From Vanilla planifolia (Eukaryota > Streptophyta > Magnoliopsida > Asparagales > Orchidaceae): a stretch of 64,000 bases of DNA. The notes beneath the pieces are model-generated. The model ran no database searches. It saw only the letters and a list, made by a program, of their open reading frames with translations, and was not told where the DNA came from. This document shows positions 13,620 to 24,814 of this stretch, in pieces. Location: positions 32,022,569-32,086,568 of the forward strand of contig CM043871.1 in assembly GCA_023846275.1 (NCBI GenBank), written 5' to 3'. Within the stretch, counting starts at the first letter, position 1, and every line of letters begins with the position of its first letter. Both the position numbers and the translations under genes were made by a program.

Positions 13620-15832
13620 TAATGGAAATTGCAAGAGCTAAATTTAAGGGAAAAATGAAAAGAGCTACATTTAGAAACATGGACAAAAGAAAGGGAAAGA
13701 TAATGAACAATAGGGGGATAACAATAATGACCTAGCCAAGTCTCTTATTTCATTATAACAATTAGTTAGTAGAGCTAGAGGGTAGGTTACCATATCTCAA
13801 ATAGATTGAATAGTGGAGCAATTCCAAAGAATGCATCCATCATAGTTTTTAGGTGGGGAGGACCATATGATAGCTAAAAATAGTTGGAACAAATGGCTCA
13901 CATATTTGATTGAAATTCTTGTCCATAGGATACGAAATTAGCTTTAGAATTGGTGGAATTAATAAGATGCAACTAGTCTTTAATAAGATTCATGACAAAG
14001 AATTCAATTAAAGGATTGGTTTATTCAAGAACTTTCTTTGTAGGAATTCACAAAGGAGTTTAAGAAATGGTATATTACTATGTCTATCAGAGAGAATATA
14101 TGGAATGAGTTAAGTTTGTTCAATGCAAAAAAATGACTATTACCTCTTAAGAACATAAATTTACATCTTCAACAAGATATGTTCCAAATATGGTGAATCT
14201 AGAAGAACATAGATGTTACATATTCCTAATTATAATTATAATTATAATTTATTATAATTTTATTAAAAAAAGATGTTGCATGTTCTAACAATGTTTAAGG
14301 CATTATATTAGAGTTACTCTAAGGATAATAATGATTACTCATTACATTGAGCTTACGAAGCATGCTAGCATAATTTAAATGGAACAAAATGTGATAGAAT
14401 TTAGGAAAGAATTTGGTGAAAAGAAGTTTCAACCTCAAAAATTCAAAGGTGGTTTTACAAAAAGGAAGTTCTAATGGTATGAGCAATGAGGATATAACAA
14501 AGGTAATTTCAACAAGTTTATATACCAAGAGAGACCTAATTCTAGTAAGTCTAGCATTGGGTCCAATAAAATGAGCAAATTTATTAAATGTGAAAGATGA
14601 CATAATTGTAATTATTATTTTAAATCAATTAGGCTATTAAGACATTTTTTATGTGAGGAGATCTGACATTTAATGGATTATCCTAGAGTAGTGAAGATTG
14701 AATTAGCTAGTGTCACTCAAGGTATGGGTAGAGAATTAAAAAAAAGGGCAGAGGAATTGGATCTTCTCTAATGTTAAGGGATTATATTATAAGTAATGAA
14801 AGTGGGAGAGGACAACAACCTAAAAGTTATGCCATGACTCAGTAAAAAGCTCCTTAGTCCAACATTATTAACAATACATTGCATTCACATAATTTACTCA
14901 TTGTTTTATTTGATTGTGTAGCCTTGCATTCCATTATTTCATCATGCATAATAAGTAAGTTGATTATTAAAATTTAACTATAGGAAGAAATAAGTTTAGT
15001 TAAGATGCTTGATGACAATAATACTATAGTTTAAATGATTATCAATGAAGAAATAGAAATCAAAGGAATAAATTTATTATACATTTAAATGTTTTATTAT
15101 TAATAGAGTTTTATTTTATACTAAGCATGGATTGGTTATATTATCATTAATTTAAACTTGATTATTAGGAGAAAAAGATAGAAATCAAAAGTATTAGGAG
15201 AGGAATACTTGATTTATTTTGTACAATGAAGAATCATTCTTGGTATTTTAGGGATAAAAGCATAGAAGTTTTTGACCAAATGATGTGAAGATTGTTTTAT
15301 AACTATCATGGATATTGATAAAAAGTTTTTCTTAGACATTAAAGGTAGCAGTAGTTTATGAGTATCTTGATATATTTCTAAAAGAACTATTAGGGTTACA
15401 TAAAGAGAAGGAAATAGAAATTAAAATTAAATTATTTTTAGGTGGTGAGAATATTTCAAAAGTTTCATATAGAATGATACCAATATAACTTCAAAAGGTT
15501 AAATTATAGGTTCAAGAATTATTGGATAAAGGATTTATTTGATCAAGTGTATCACCCTGAGGAGCACCTATATTATTTGTGAAAAAGACAAATAGTAATA
15601 TTAGAATATGTATCGACCACAGGGAGAATAATAAGATTACCATTTAGAATAAATATCTACTATTAATAATTGATTATCTACTTGATCAAATTAAAGGAGA
15701 TGTAATGTTTTATAAGTTTGATTTAATATCATACCATCATTAATTAATAATAAAAAAGGTTATAACAAATATCACTTTTTAAAAAAGGCATTGTAATTAT
15801 AATTTTGTGATGTTTTCTTTTGTGTTAACAAA
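13620..15832 (+). pseudogene. Gypsy element A: gag, protease and start of RT (broken)
   Basis: Conceptual translation in shifting frames follows a chromovirus-like Ty3/gypsy polyprotein. An FLGGEDHMIA block and an EFTKEFKKWY block of gag lie near 13.85-14.1 kb. A ruined CCHC knuckle (KCERCHNCNYYF) lies near 14.58 kb. A protease block lies near 14.9 kb, where the DTGASHSFIS motif has become DCVALHSIIS. The RT N-terminus (ELLDKGFI, GAPILFVKK, ICIDHRENNKITI) lies near 15.5-15.7 kb. Stops and frameshifts are numerous. The frame runs into LTN of the FGLTNAP motif at 15832 and is then interrupted by the 3.8-kb insertion; it resumes at 19661. Confidence 0.75.
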
Positions 15833-15837
15833 TGTCT
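15833..15837. repeat. Target-site duplication TGTCT, left copy
   Basis: TGTCT here and at 19656-19660 flank the 15838-19655 insertion. Removing the insertion and one copy restores the order LTN then FMDLM of the interrupted reverse transcriptase. That makes the duplication convincing although it is only 5 bp. Confidence 0.75.
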
Positions 15838-18800
15838 TATTACATCTAACATATTTGGCCAAATTTTTGCAATCTAATTAACCAATGCATGTGTTTTTTT
15901 ATAATTTAAAATTTGAAATTTGAATTGAATTTATTTAAATTTTTAGTATGGGTAAATTAAATTTTGAATTTTAAAATTTGAAACCCTAGACTTGAAAGAC
16001 AATATTAAATGACAAGTTAGGTATTGCACCACATGAGCCTTTCAAAGATTTGGTTTAATGCTTTGAAAATGAGCCTTTAATTTTATTTATATTTTTAATT
16101 TTATTAATTATACTTAATATTATCTAATTACATAATAAATATATGGTTGACATTCTTAAATTTAGGAGTTAGTTAATGGATGGAAATAAGAGAATTAAAA
16201 AAGAAAAATTGTGTAATGTGTATAAGAAAATCTTATGAAAACAAATATAAGAGAAAGAAAAATCAAATGTTATCCTACCTTTAAGTCATATCCTCCTTAG
16301 ATTACTAAATTTTAAGAGTTATATATGACCAACCAAAGGGGTTAATTAGAAAAGGTTTAACTTAAAGTGGGTGAAACATAGCTTAAATCAACCCTAGCCA
16401 ATTTTTCTAAAGCAAACCCTTAGATTAAAAAGATGCAGCAAAGGCTATTTGAGCCCTCATTACATGTTTTAAAGAGTTTTATAAAAACCTAACTACAAAA
16501 GAGAATTGAGGAGTCCAAACAAGAGAACACCAAGGAGGAAGGCAAGGCAAGTCATGAAGAAAAAGAAAGAGGGTTCAAGTTTTGGGGCAAGAAAAAATCT
16601 AACCAAAGAGAAGTTTTTTACATGATCTTCTAATTATAATGACCCTTGAGTACATACAATAAAATTAGCTATGATCCAAGGAAGGATGAAAAAATTATCT
16701 TGTTAAAATACATGTGGAATCCTTAGAAAATGAATTTAATAAAAGCTAGTCAATCTTTTTCCATAAACCTTTCTTAAAAAGAGAGAAACTTTTTATGGCT
16801 ATGACAAAGAAAAATTTATTTAGCATATTAAAAGTTTTTAATCATTTTTTCTTATGTAATTTTGTTAAAGAAATCATGCAAGAATATGTGTTATTAACTA
16901 AACTATGAATGTAAGTGAAATTCATATTCATATGCTTACATGTTTAGCTTTATTTATTAAAATATAAGGAAGATGGAGTTGGGATTCAAACTGTCTCTAA
17001 CTAAGACATTATCATGAAGTATGTTTATTTTAGTGCCTTGTTGTTATGGTTTAAACAAGTATGATATATTCATTGTTTAGCATGACCAATGTTAAAAAAA
17101 TTGTAAACCATGAAAGGGAAATTTTAATGAGATGCTTCTCATAACGAAGACTTGTAAGCATTGATTTCTTATTATCTTTTGTTGAAAATTAAATATTATT
17201 TTTGTATATAGATTCTCTTCTAAGTAGTAACCCATAATAAATGGAAAATCTAAGCTAAGTGAGATAATACATGTAATTGAACTTTATGATAAGATGCAAA
17301 TGTACATTTGTTTTATAAAACCATGTATGAAAGTATACCAAATGTTATATGAATAAATTAATCTTTAACCTAGGAGATGAACCATGATTTAAAACTTGGA
17401 AATTTATTCAAAATCATATGGATTATTGTGGCCAAGTATTTGTTTGCCTTGGGCATGCTTGGGGAGCATTGAGCAATGGCTTGGTTGAGTCATGAGAGGT
17501 ATGAGTTTAACCCTTAAGAGAACCTAGATGCTTCTAAGGTGTGTATCACCCTTGGTTTCTATTTGGGAAGCTTGAATGGCTTGATTTGGGGCCTTAGAAG
17601 AAGACTAACTTTGTTAAGGATATAGTTGGCTAGCAAAGAGATTAGGTATGATTAGGCTAAGGATATACCTTCATGTCTCATGATTAGTTTCCAATAAGGT
17701 TGAAATTTGAGCTTGATGAGCTTATGTAAGACAATTTAAAGTAATCCTAGCCTTAGAATCAAGCCTTAAGGATTTGAAATAATTCATGAGGAAAGAACCA
17801 ATAATAGAATATATTAGTGTTGAACTTATGTAACACCAATTTGCAAGCTTATATGAACATGATAAATAACACTTTGAATAGTTAAGCTCTTGATTAAAAC
17901 CTTAGGAAGAAGGTAAGAGAGATTGAAATAAAATTTATGAATTAGAGATGTGCTAACCTTAGCCAAAGAACTGATAAGATAAAAATGTTGGTTAAACACA
18001 TAGGTTAATAAGGTTCTTTGGGTAAGATTATAAGTGACTTTAAGTAAGCTCTTAGGCCATGTGATGACATCTTAGATGGTGATCTAAGAGATGTGTGGTG
18101 ACTCAAAAGAGGCCTTAGGAAGGATGATGTGACTCAATATTTTCTTAAAGACATATGAGTCATTAGTGAAACTTGTGTGAACCAAGACTTAGCTATTATG
18201 GGAACTAACTATACATTAAATCTAATAATAAAAGTCAAGATTATATGAATACTAATGTTAATCAAGATAAGTAAGGTTCAAAATAAAATCATGGAAAGAC
18301 TAATATAAACAAATAGACAAAGATATTTCAAATAGTTAAATAGGGTTTAGTAAAAATCTTAAGATATTTAGATGATAGTAATCTTAAATAGTTGAAATAA
18401 GACTTAAGGTTGAAATCTTAGATTGACCTAATTAGGGTATAAGGAATCCTAAAGATTTTAGGTTAAGGAAAACTTTTGACCTATTAGGTTACTATTTATG
18501 ATAAGAATTCTTTTATATGTTGATTCAAATTTAAAAAATCTAAATAACTTTAAATAATAATAGATTAGTTAATAGGATGCTACAAGTTAAGGATATAATT
18601 TTAATTAGGTGAGAATTAGATGCATTGGACTTTTGATCATACATGTTTTTTAGGAGATAAGAAGGTTAGCTACTTTACTCCCTTAGCTTGGAGGTTATAA
18701 TACAAATGATTGGTTCAACCTATAAAAGAAGTGCCAAATTATGTAGAAGAATCTCTACGATTGATAGAAAATCATTATGTAAATAGCCTTAAGAGAGAAC

Positions 18801-19655
18801 AGTGGCATATTTAGTCATATGAGGAAACACATGATGAGTTATGTAGTGATGAGGAGTATGCGTGATTGTTAAAGACTCTTAAAACCCTATAGGGTTAACC
18901 TATATGATCTATATTATCTTGAGAAATATTAGATTATATGATGTGATAAGAGTATCATGTCTTATCATAATTCTCTTAGATAGATGAGTATATTGGATTA
19001 GAAATGAGACTCTGAGCATCTAGTTAGTCATATTACAAGGATATGTATTAACTTAATTGATAGATGGTGAAGTCTTTATGGTAGTAAATAATTGATTTTA
19101 TTTATTTGTATGATTTATTTAATTATTGCATACATACTTCTTGGTTACTATATGCTAGTTTTATAGTATAATTTAAAATTTTTTTTAGTGAGCCTTCCAG
19201 CTCACTACCCTTATATTTTTATAAAATCAAGGAGTTAGGAGTTAAGTAAGAGTCGTGCTAGTGATTATTAGAGTTAGTACATCTATTAAATAATTCATTA
19301 TCTTACATTTTATTATTTGTAGTAATAGATTTGTTATTTGTAATTAGTTTTACTTTATTGGAAATTAGATTATATTAAACTATTATATTAGATTTGGTAG
19401 TTTCTTATCATATTTTTTTATTAAACTTTGATAGTTATTCATAGTGTTACCTCTTATTGGATTAAATCAAGAGGTTTATTAAATTTTTTTGGAAATTTTA
19501 TTTATACTTTAGTTTTATGGATATAGAAATTTGTTGGATTCTTATTATGTTAGAATTTTACATCTTGTTATATTGTCATTTAGAGATATTTTATGATATT
19601 GTGATTATTTTGCTTTTCATTGTACTCATAGTTTTGAAAAAAAATAGGCATGATA
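15838..19655 (+). mobile_element. 3.8-kb LTR-type insertion nested in element A
   Basis: The insertion splits the RT of element A and is flanked by TGTCT. Its ends read TATTACATC and GGCATGATA. A TG...CA pair that suffered G-to-A and C-to-T changes would give exactly these ends. No coding region was recognised, so a solo LTR or a non-autonomous element is the simplest reading. A relative lies in opposite orientation at about 5.4-8.9 kb. The direction is nominal, set by the LTR-like order of features. Near 19190-19210 is a CCTTCCAGCTCACTACCC segment resembling the R-region surroundings of plant gypsy LTRs. Confidence 0.7.
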
Positions 19656-19660
19656 TGTCT
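19656..19660. repeat. Target-site duplication TGTCT, right copy
   Basis: This is the right partner of 15833-15837. The interrupted reading resumes directly after it. Confidence 0.75.
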
Positions 19661-20640
19661 CTACAACATTTATGGATTTGATGAAAATGATTTTTAAGGA
19701 ATATTTAGATTTGTTTGTTGTTGTATTCATATTTGATATATTGATTTATTCAAAGAATGCAAAAAAGTGCTTCATTTACATAAGGTATCACAAATCTTAA
19801 GAGAACGTCATTTATATACCAAAATTTTTAAATGTGAATTTTGGCTACCAAAGTAATATTTCTATGACAAGTAATAAGTGTTAAGGGAAAATCAGTAGAT
19901 CCTTAAAACATTTCAACAATAATAAATTTGTGAAGACTTATATTAGTGTAAAAAATATGAAGTTTTTTTATAAAAAGATTTTTACAAATATCTTCTACTT
20001 TAATCAAACTAGCTTAAAACTTAATTAAATTTGATTAAGTTTTTGCATGTGAAAATAATTTTCAAATATTAAAAGTTAAGTCAATTGTAGCTCTAATTTT
20101 AGTATTATCTAAAAGAATATATAGGTATCAGGTGTATAAAGATGCATCTTTATAAAAATTAGGTTATGAGTTAATGTAATTTAAAAACATTGTTAGTTTT
20201 GATTATGATAATTGAAATCATATGAGAAGAATTACCCCTTAAATGATGTTAAATTAGTAATAATTATTTCTTCAAAAAACTGTTGGCATTATGTGTTTAG
20301 GATGAAATATGAGATAAGTATTATTTATTAAAATTTAAAATATATTTTTATATAGAAGGAAAATTTAAGATAAAAATATTGTTACAATTCATAAAATATT
20401 ATGTTTTAAAAATTTATATATCTTCTAAGGGCCAATGTGCTAGTGAATTCTTTGAATAAAAAAATAACTATCAAAGTGATATTAACTTCAGTAAAGGAGA
20501 AGAAGATAATTTTTGAAATAAATCAGTTACAACTAGAAATTATTGCTCAAGATAATATGACAATATTTGTATGTAAAAAATAAGAAGATCTAATAAGAAA
20601 AAAAGGAAAGTTATAGAAAAAACTTCTCTAAGCCATAAAG
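19661..20640 (+). pseudogene. Gypsy element A: RT and RNase H continuation (broken)
   Basis: The translation resumes with FMDLMKMIFKEYLD and a FxxDILIYSK block, which is the RT active-site region with FIDD changed to FIFD. An RNase H part follows with YQVYKDAS (the catalytic Asp of YTDAS kept) and an HYVFRMKYEI-like remnant of HYLYGxKCEI. Stops interrupt every frame, so no protein can be made. It is the second part of the polyprotein started at 13.6 kb. Confidence 0.72.
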
Positions 20641-20699
20641 TGGCAAACTAAATGACTGTGATGTAAATAGGTTGTTAAATTTTCATGACTACTATTTTG

Positions 20700-20786
20700 A
20701 AATACATGATAATATAAGCTTCTGGATGGCATAACATAAATTATATATGTTTTTATTTTATTATAGTACTTTTTTACTCTTTATAT

Positions 20787-20820
<34 letters not shown>

Positions 20821-21975
20821 ATATGATGAAAAGAAAGAAAATGAAATAAGAAAGAAAGAAAGATAACGATTAGCCAAGTTATCTAATGGATGATAACAAA
20901 GAAAGTTAAGTCTATGATCTTATTTTGTAGTAACTTAATAAATAAGAATATGATTATATATTGTATACCTTAAGGTTGTGGTACTTAAAGGTGGAGCCCA
21001 ACATGTCAAAGGCCTTAACTAAGTGATGATAGAATATTTTACTCTTTGGTATCATAAGCACTCAGAGATAAGACTTTGTTATGTCAAAAGGCATTATTTC
21101 TTATTAGTATAGGATGTTTGTAGGTACAACAATTACATGACGATCTATTTCATCCTCTGGTATTGTGCACACTTAGGGGGCTCCCTATCAACATTAGATG
21201 CTAGAAGTGGTGAAGCCTATATGATGAGTTACTTCACCTCTTAGTGTAATGGTACTCAATGTAAGCCTACGATATGTCAAAGGCAAAGGCTAAGTGATAA
21301 TGAGATATGATATAGGATCTCTAGGAGTAAGGATGAGGTCTTATAATAGCATTTAGGCCCAAAGGGGAATGAAAAGAAAAAAGAAGAAAAAATAATAAAA
21401 TACAAAAAGAAATTTAATTTTAAAAGAAAGGAAATATATCATATGATTGTTATATAATAATATATGTACTTGAGCTGGATCCATATGACATAGATACATT
21501 AATACTATTTTGTTTATTTATAGATTGTCATGCATTATTTTCTTTATTGCTTCATGTTACTACACGGATACATCACTACCTCTTAAATTTTTTTTTTTTT
21601 GCATATTGTTAGTAGTTTATCTACTGAGCATATCATATTTATTCGTTACTTATAATATTCACTAAGATATTGACACTCATAGAGTTGGGGTTCTTAGATG
21701 ATAGTTCAATACCCCATGATGAGAACTTGCTGTATTAGTGGGTGTGAGACTAATTGACAATGTATTTAAGAATAATTGTTCTTTATTTTTTTTAGAATAT
21801 TATATCAATAATTTATTTCAATTTTTCATATTTTGTGATAATTATATTTTGTGTGCTACTATTTCTTTTAGCATTATTGATGTTGAGCATTAGAATATAG
21901 TTTTGTTAACCTTGTATACTTAGATTTAGTGTTCTTAGTATTTTTTTATACTACTGACTCTAATTTTATATAGTA
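20700..21975. repeat. Non-pol segment inside element A, probable further insertion
   Basis: Between the RNase H/spacer remains and the integrase, this 1.3-kb stretch shows no gypsy coding similarity. It contains a TA run at about 20788-20815, a T12 run near 21589 and internally repeated blocks: ATGTCAAAGGC followed by CTAAGTGAT occurs at 21003 and again at 21274. A TTTATCTACTGAGC segment at about 21616 resembles one near 29500. A partial LTR of another element is plausible. Ends and duplications were not found. Confidence 0.4.
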
Positions 21976-21984
21976 CATTAATAT

Positions 21985-23205
21985 TATTGTTAAAAACACA
22001 TAATTTAAAGTACTTTATTCATCCAATAGAAAATAAAATTTATAAAGAATTGAATCAAAGATATTAGTGGTCAAGGTTGAAAAGTCATGTAACCAAATTG
22101 TCAAAAAATGCTTTTTTTTGTTGATAAGTGAATAAAAATAGGAAGAAATTATTATGAACTTTGTGGTAGGATTGTCCATATTACTAGTAAAACATGATTT
22201 CATATGACTAACAGTTGACAAATTTATAAGATTAGCTCATTTTTGTCTATAAAATAATATATTCAATTAAAAAGTTAGCAAAGATTTATATGTATTAGAT
22301 TATTAAATTTCATGGTGTGCTAAAAATAATTACTTTAGATAAAAATCTAAAGTTTAATTCATTTCTATAAAAGTATGCATCATGTATTTGGCACTGATTT
22401 GAAATTTAGTGTAATCTTTCATCCTCAAGTTGATGATTAAATAAAAAACTATTAGAATATTAAATGATTTGCTATTATTATGTATATTAAATTTTGGAGA
22501 AGATTGAGAAAGCTATTTTTCATTTATTAAACTTACTTAAAATAATTATTATCAATCTAGTATTGATATAGCTCCATATGAAGCTTTATATGCAAGAAAA
22601 TGCTAATAACTTTTTTATTAGCATGAAAGAAAGGAAAGAATTAAAGGACTTGAATTTATTAATGAGGATACAAAGAAAATAAGAATTTTTTAGGACATGT
22701 TGAAAATAGTTAATGATTGATAAAAAAAGTATTTTGATACAGCATAGAAAGTGGAATTCAAAACTACAAACATGTTCTTATTATAGTAAGCCTAATAAAA
22801 TACATGATGTAATTTCAAAAGATGGGAAAGTTGAAACCTTAATTTATTGGCCCATTTCAAATTTCAAAAAAAAGTTAGGCAGGTGGTCTATTGTGTAACT
22901 TTATCACTATAGTTATTTGGGATTTATAATATATTTTTTGTCTCATTTGTAAGAAGGTATATTTGAGATCCTTATCATATCTTTAGTTATAAGCTTCAAA
23001 ATATTAAACTTCCATCAGATTTAAATTATCTGGAGATGTCAATACATATTTTGGATAGAAAAGAGAAAACATGATAATATAAAGTGATATTAATGGTAAA
23101 GGTACTATGGTAAGATTAGATAGAATGAAAACCTACTTAGGAAGTAGAATTAGATATGATAAAGAAATATCCAAAATTTGTGTAAATTTTGGGATGAACT
23201 TTTTA
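21985..23205 (+). pseudogene. Gypsy element A: integrase and C-terminal domain (broken)
   Basis: Fragments match a plant gypsy integrase in order. A WSRLKSHVTK block (zinc-finger region) lies near 22.07 kb. SFFWKSMHHVFGTDLKFS followed by FHPQVDG lies near 22.35-22.44 kb. An FIGPFQISKK block (C-terminal barrel) lies near 22.85 kb. A final EVELDMIKKYPKF block, corresponding to the chromovirus tail, lies near 23.15 kb. The reading is interrupted by several stops and shifts. A polypurine tract follows directly. Confidence 0.75.
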
Positions 23206-23208
23206 TAT

Positions 23209-23218
23209 GGTGGGGAGA
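23209..23218 (+). other. Polypurine tract of element A
   Basis: GGTGGGGAGA follows the last coding remnants of element A and precedes TATAGCATC, a likely decayed TGTAGCATC LTR start. Position and composition fit a plus-strand priming site. Confidence 0.5.
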
Positions 23219-23828
23219 TTATAGCATCTTAAGTTGTTCAATTATGTAGTATGTTGTAAATGCTAGAGTTAAAAATAAATAATATCAATTATATAACACA
23301 TCAATTATAATGACATATATATATATGATTAAAAATTAAGGACATACATATCTCTTAAGTGGATAATAACAATGAGAGAAAAACCTAATTTATCAAAATT
23401 ATCAATTACTATAAACCAAAATCTTATGTATCAATATATATTTTCAAACCAAAGTATTTAGCTATTATTTTAAACATTTAAAGTAGATAACCACATATAA
23501 AAGTACACATCATAACTAAACCATGGCAAATAACAATATATAAAGTAAGTCAGCATGAAAATATTAAAAATGTGCATCATAACGCCTACAAAATCCATAG
23601 CAATATACATCCATCTCAGTTAAACAATTATTGCTTACAACTACTAAATAAAATTCCTATCTATCTCCTAATAATACCCCCTTTTGGTATGATATAGAGT
23701 ACAACATATGATATAAACACTAATGATGCTCTAAAGAGCTTAACAAGTTAATCCATAAGATAACAAAGTAAAATGATATATTAAAATAAAATCAATATCT
23801 AAGAAACAACATAAGAATAGATATCCAT
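23219..23828 (+). other. Possible 3' LTR remnant of element A
   Basis: By position after the polypurine tract this should be the 3' LTR, but I could not align it with 12746-13409. It may be truncated or replaced by the neighbouring element B. No gene is seen. Confidence 0.3.
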
Positions 23829-24145
23829 TATAATATTTTGAATTTTTAAATATTATCATAAAATTTATTTGACTTTATAATATATACTTAACATACTAAA
23901 TGTTATTAGTTTGCTAATTTTATATTGTGGGCATGAGATTTGTATAAAACACAAAATTTAAAGGATATTATGATGGGTCTTATAATGCATTCTACAAAAA
24001 AAGTATTTCAAAAGTTTAACATAAAATTTTTTTTTTGGATAGAGTTTTTTGAGATGAATCTAATAGCATTCGTTTCACATTAATTAGAGTTTGTTCGAAA
24101 GTTATGTGACTTTCTTAAGTTAATATAGTATTAATTTGTATATCA

Positions 24146-24188
<43 letters not shown>

Positions 24189-24708
24189 TATACACCAGTA
24201 GTAGTAAAAATTCCTGAAACCCTTTCCTTTCTTATCACTAGTGATCACAAGTTTCAATCTCTCTCTTTTTCCCATGGAAAGCTATGGGAACTTGGAAAAA
24301 TCATTGATTCAAGTATGGGGAAACCTTTTTTTGCAATTTATTGCTTCATTGCAACCCTGAATAGATTTTACCTCTAGATGAAAATCATGATCTTATCAAA
24401 TGAAATCCCTTTCCTCGAACATGAATGGTGACAAATCGATGGTGAAACATTTAGCTCTTAGAAGATTAAGCATCCCCCTGTGTTTAATATATGGAATTTA
24501 AAGTTGCCTAATCCATATGTGGTTGCTTACCATCACCACCAAAATTGAGATGAATGCATTGATTTTCATTGACATCAAATTAGTATTTTAAGAGATTATG
24601 ACAAGAATCAAGAGATTTTAAAGAAATTACATCCTTTTTAGTGGTTGTGAAAGCGAGAAAAAAATCTAACAAAATTTGGAAATTAACAACTTTTGGTTGT
24701 AATCATAC
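23829..24708 (+). mobile_element. 5' LTR of gypsy element B
   Basis: The stretch aligns along its length with 27546-28345. The start TATAATATTTTGAATTTTTA pairs with TGTAATATTCCAAATTTTAA. The AGAACTTGGAAAAATCAT-type blocks also match, and 24595-24680 matches 28231-28316 closely. The initial TG has become TA. A TA microsatellite at about 24148-24183 lengthens this copy. The 3' end is placed near the last similarity (GGTTGTAA) and may be off by tens of bases. Confidence 0.8.
24148..24183. repeat. TA microsatellite in 5' LTR of element B
   Basis: An uninterrupted alternating AT run of about 36 bp. It is absent from the other LTR, so it expanded after insertion. Confidence 0.85.
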
Positions 24709-24814
24709 TCATAGTATGTGCATACTTGGATGTTTTTTCAAATGAATAACTAAGGTTACCACTTGAAAGAGAACTAGAATTTGAAATTTGATTAGTTCAT
24801 TGAGCTAAACCAAT

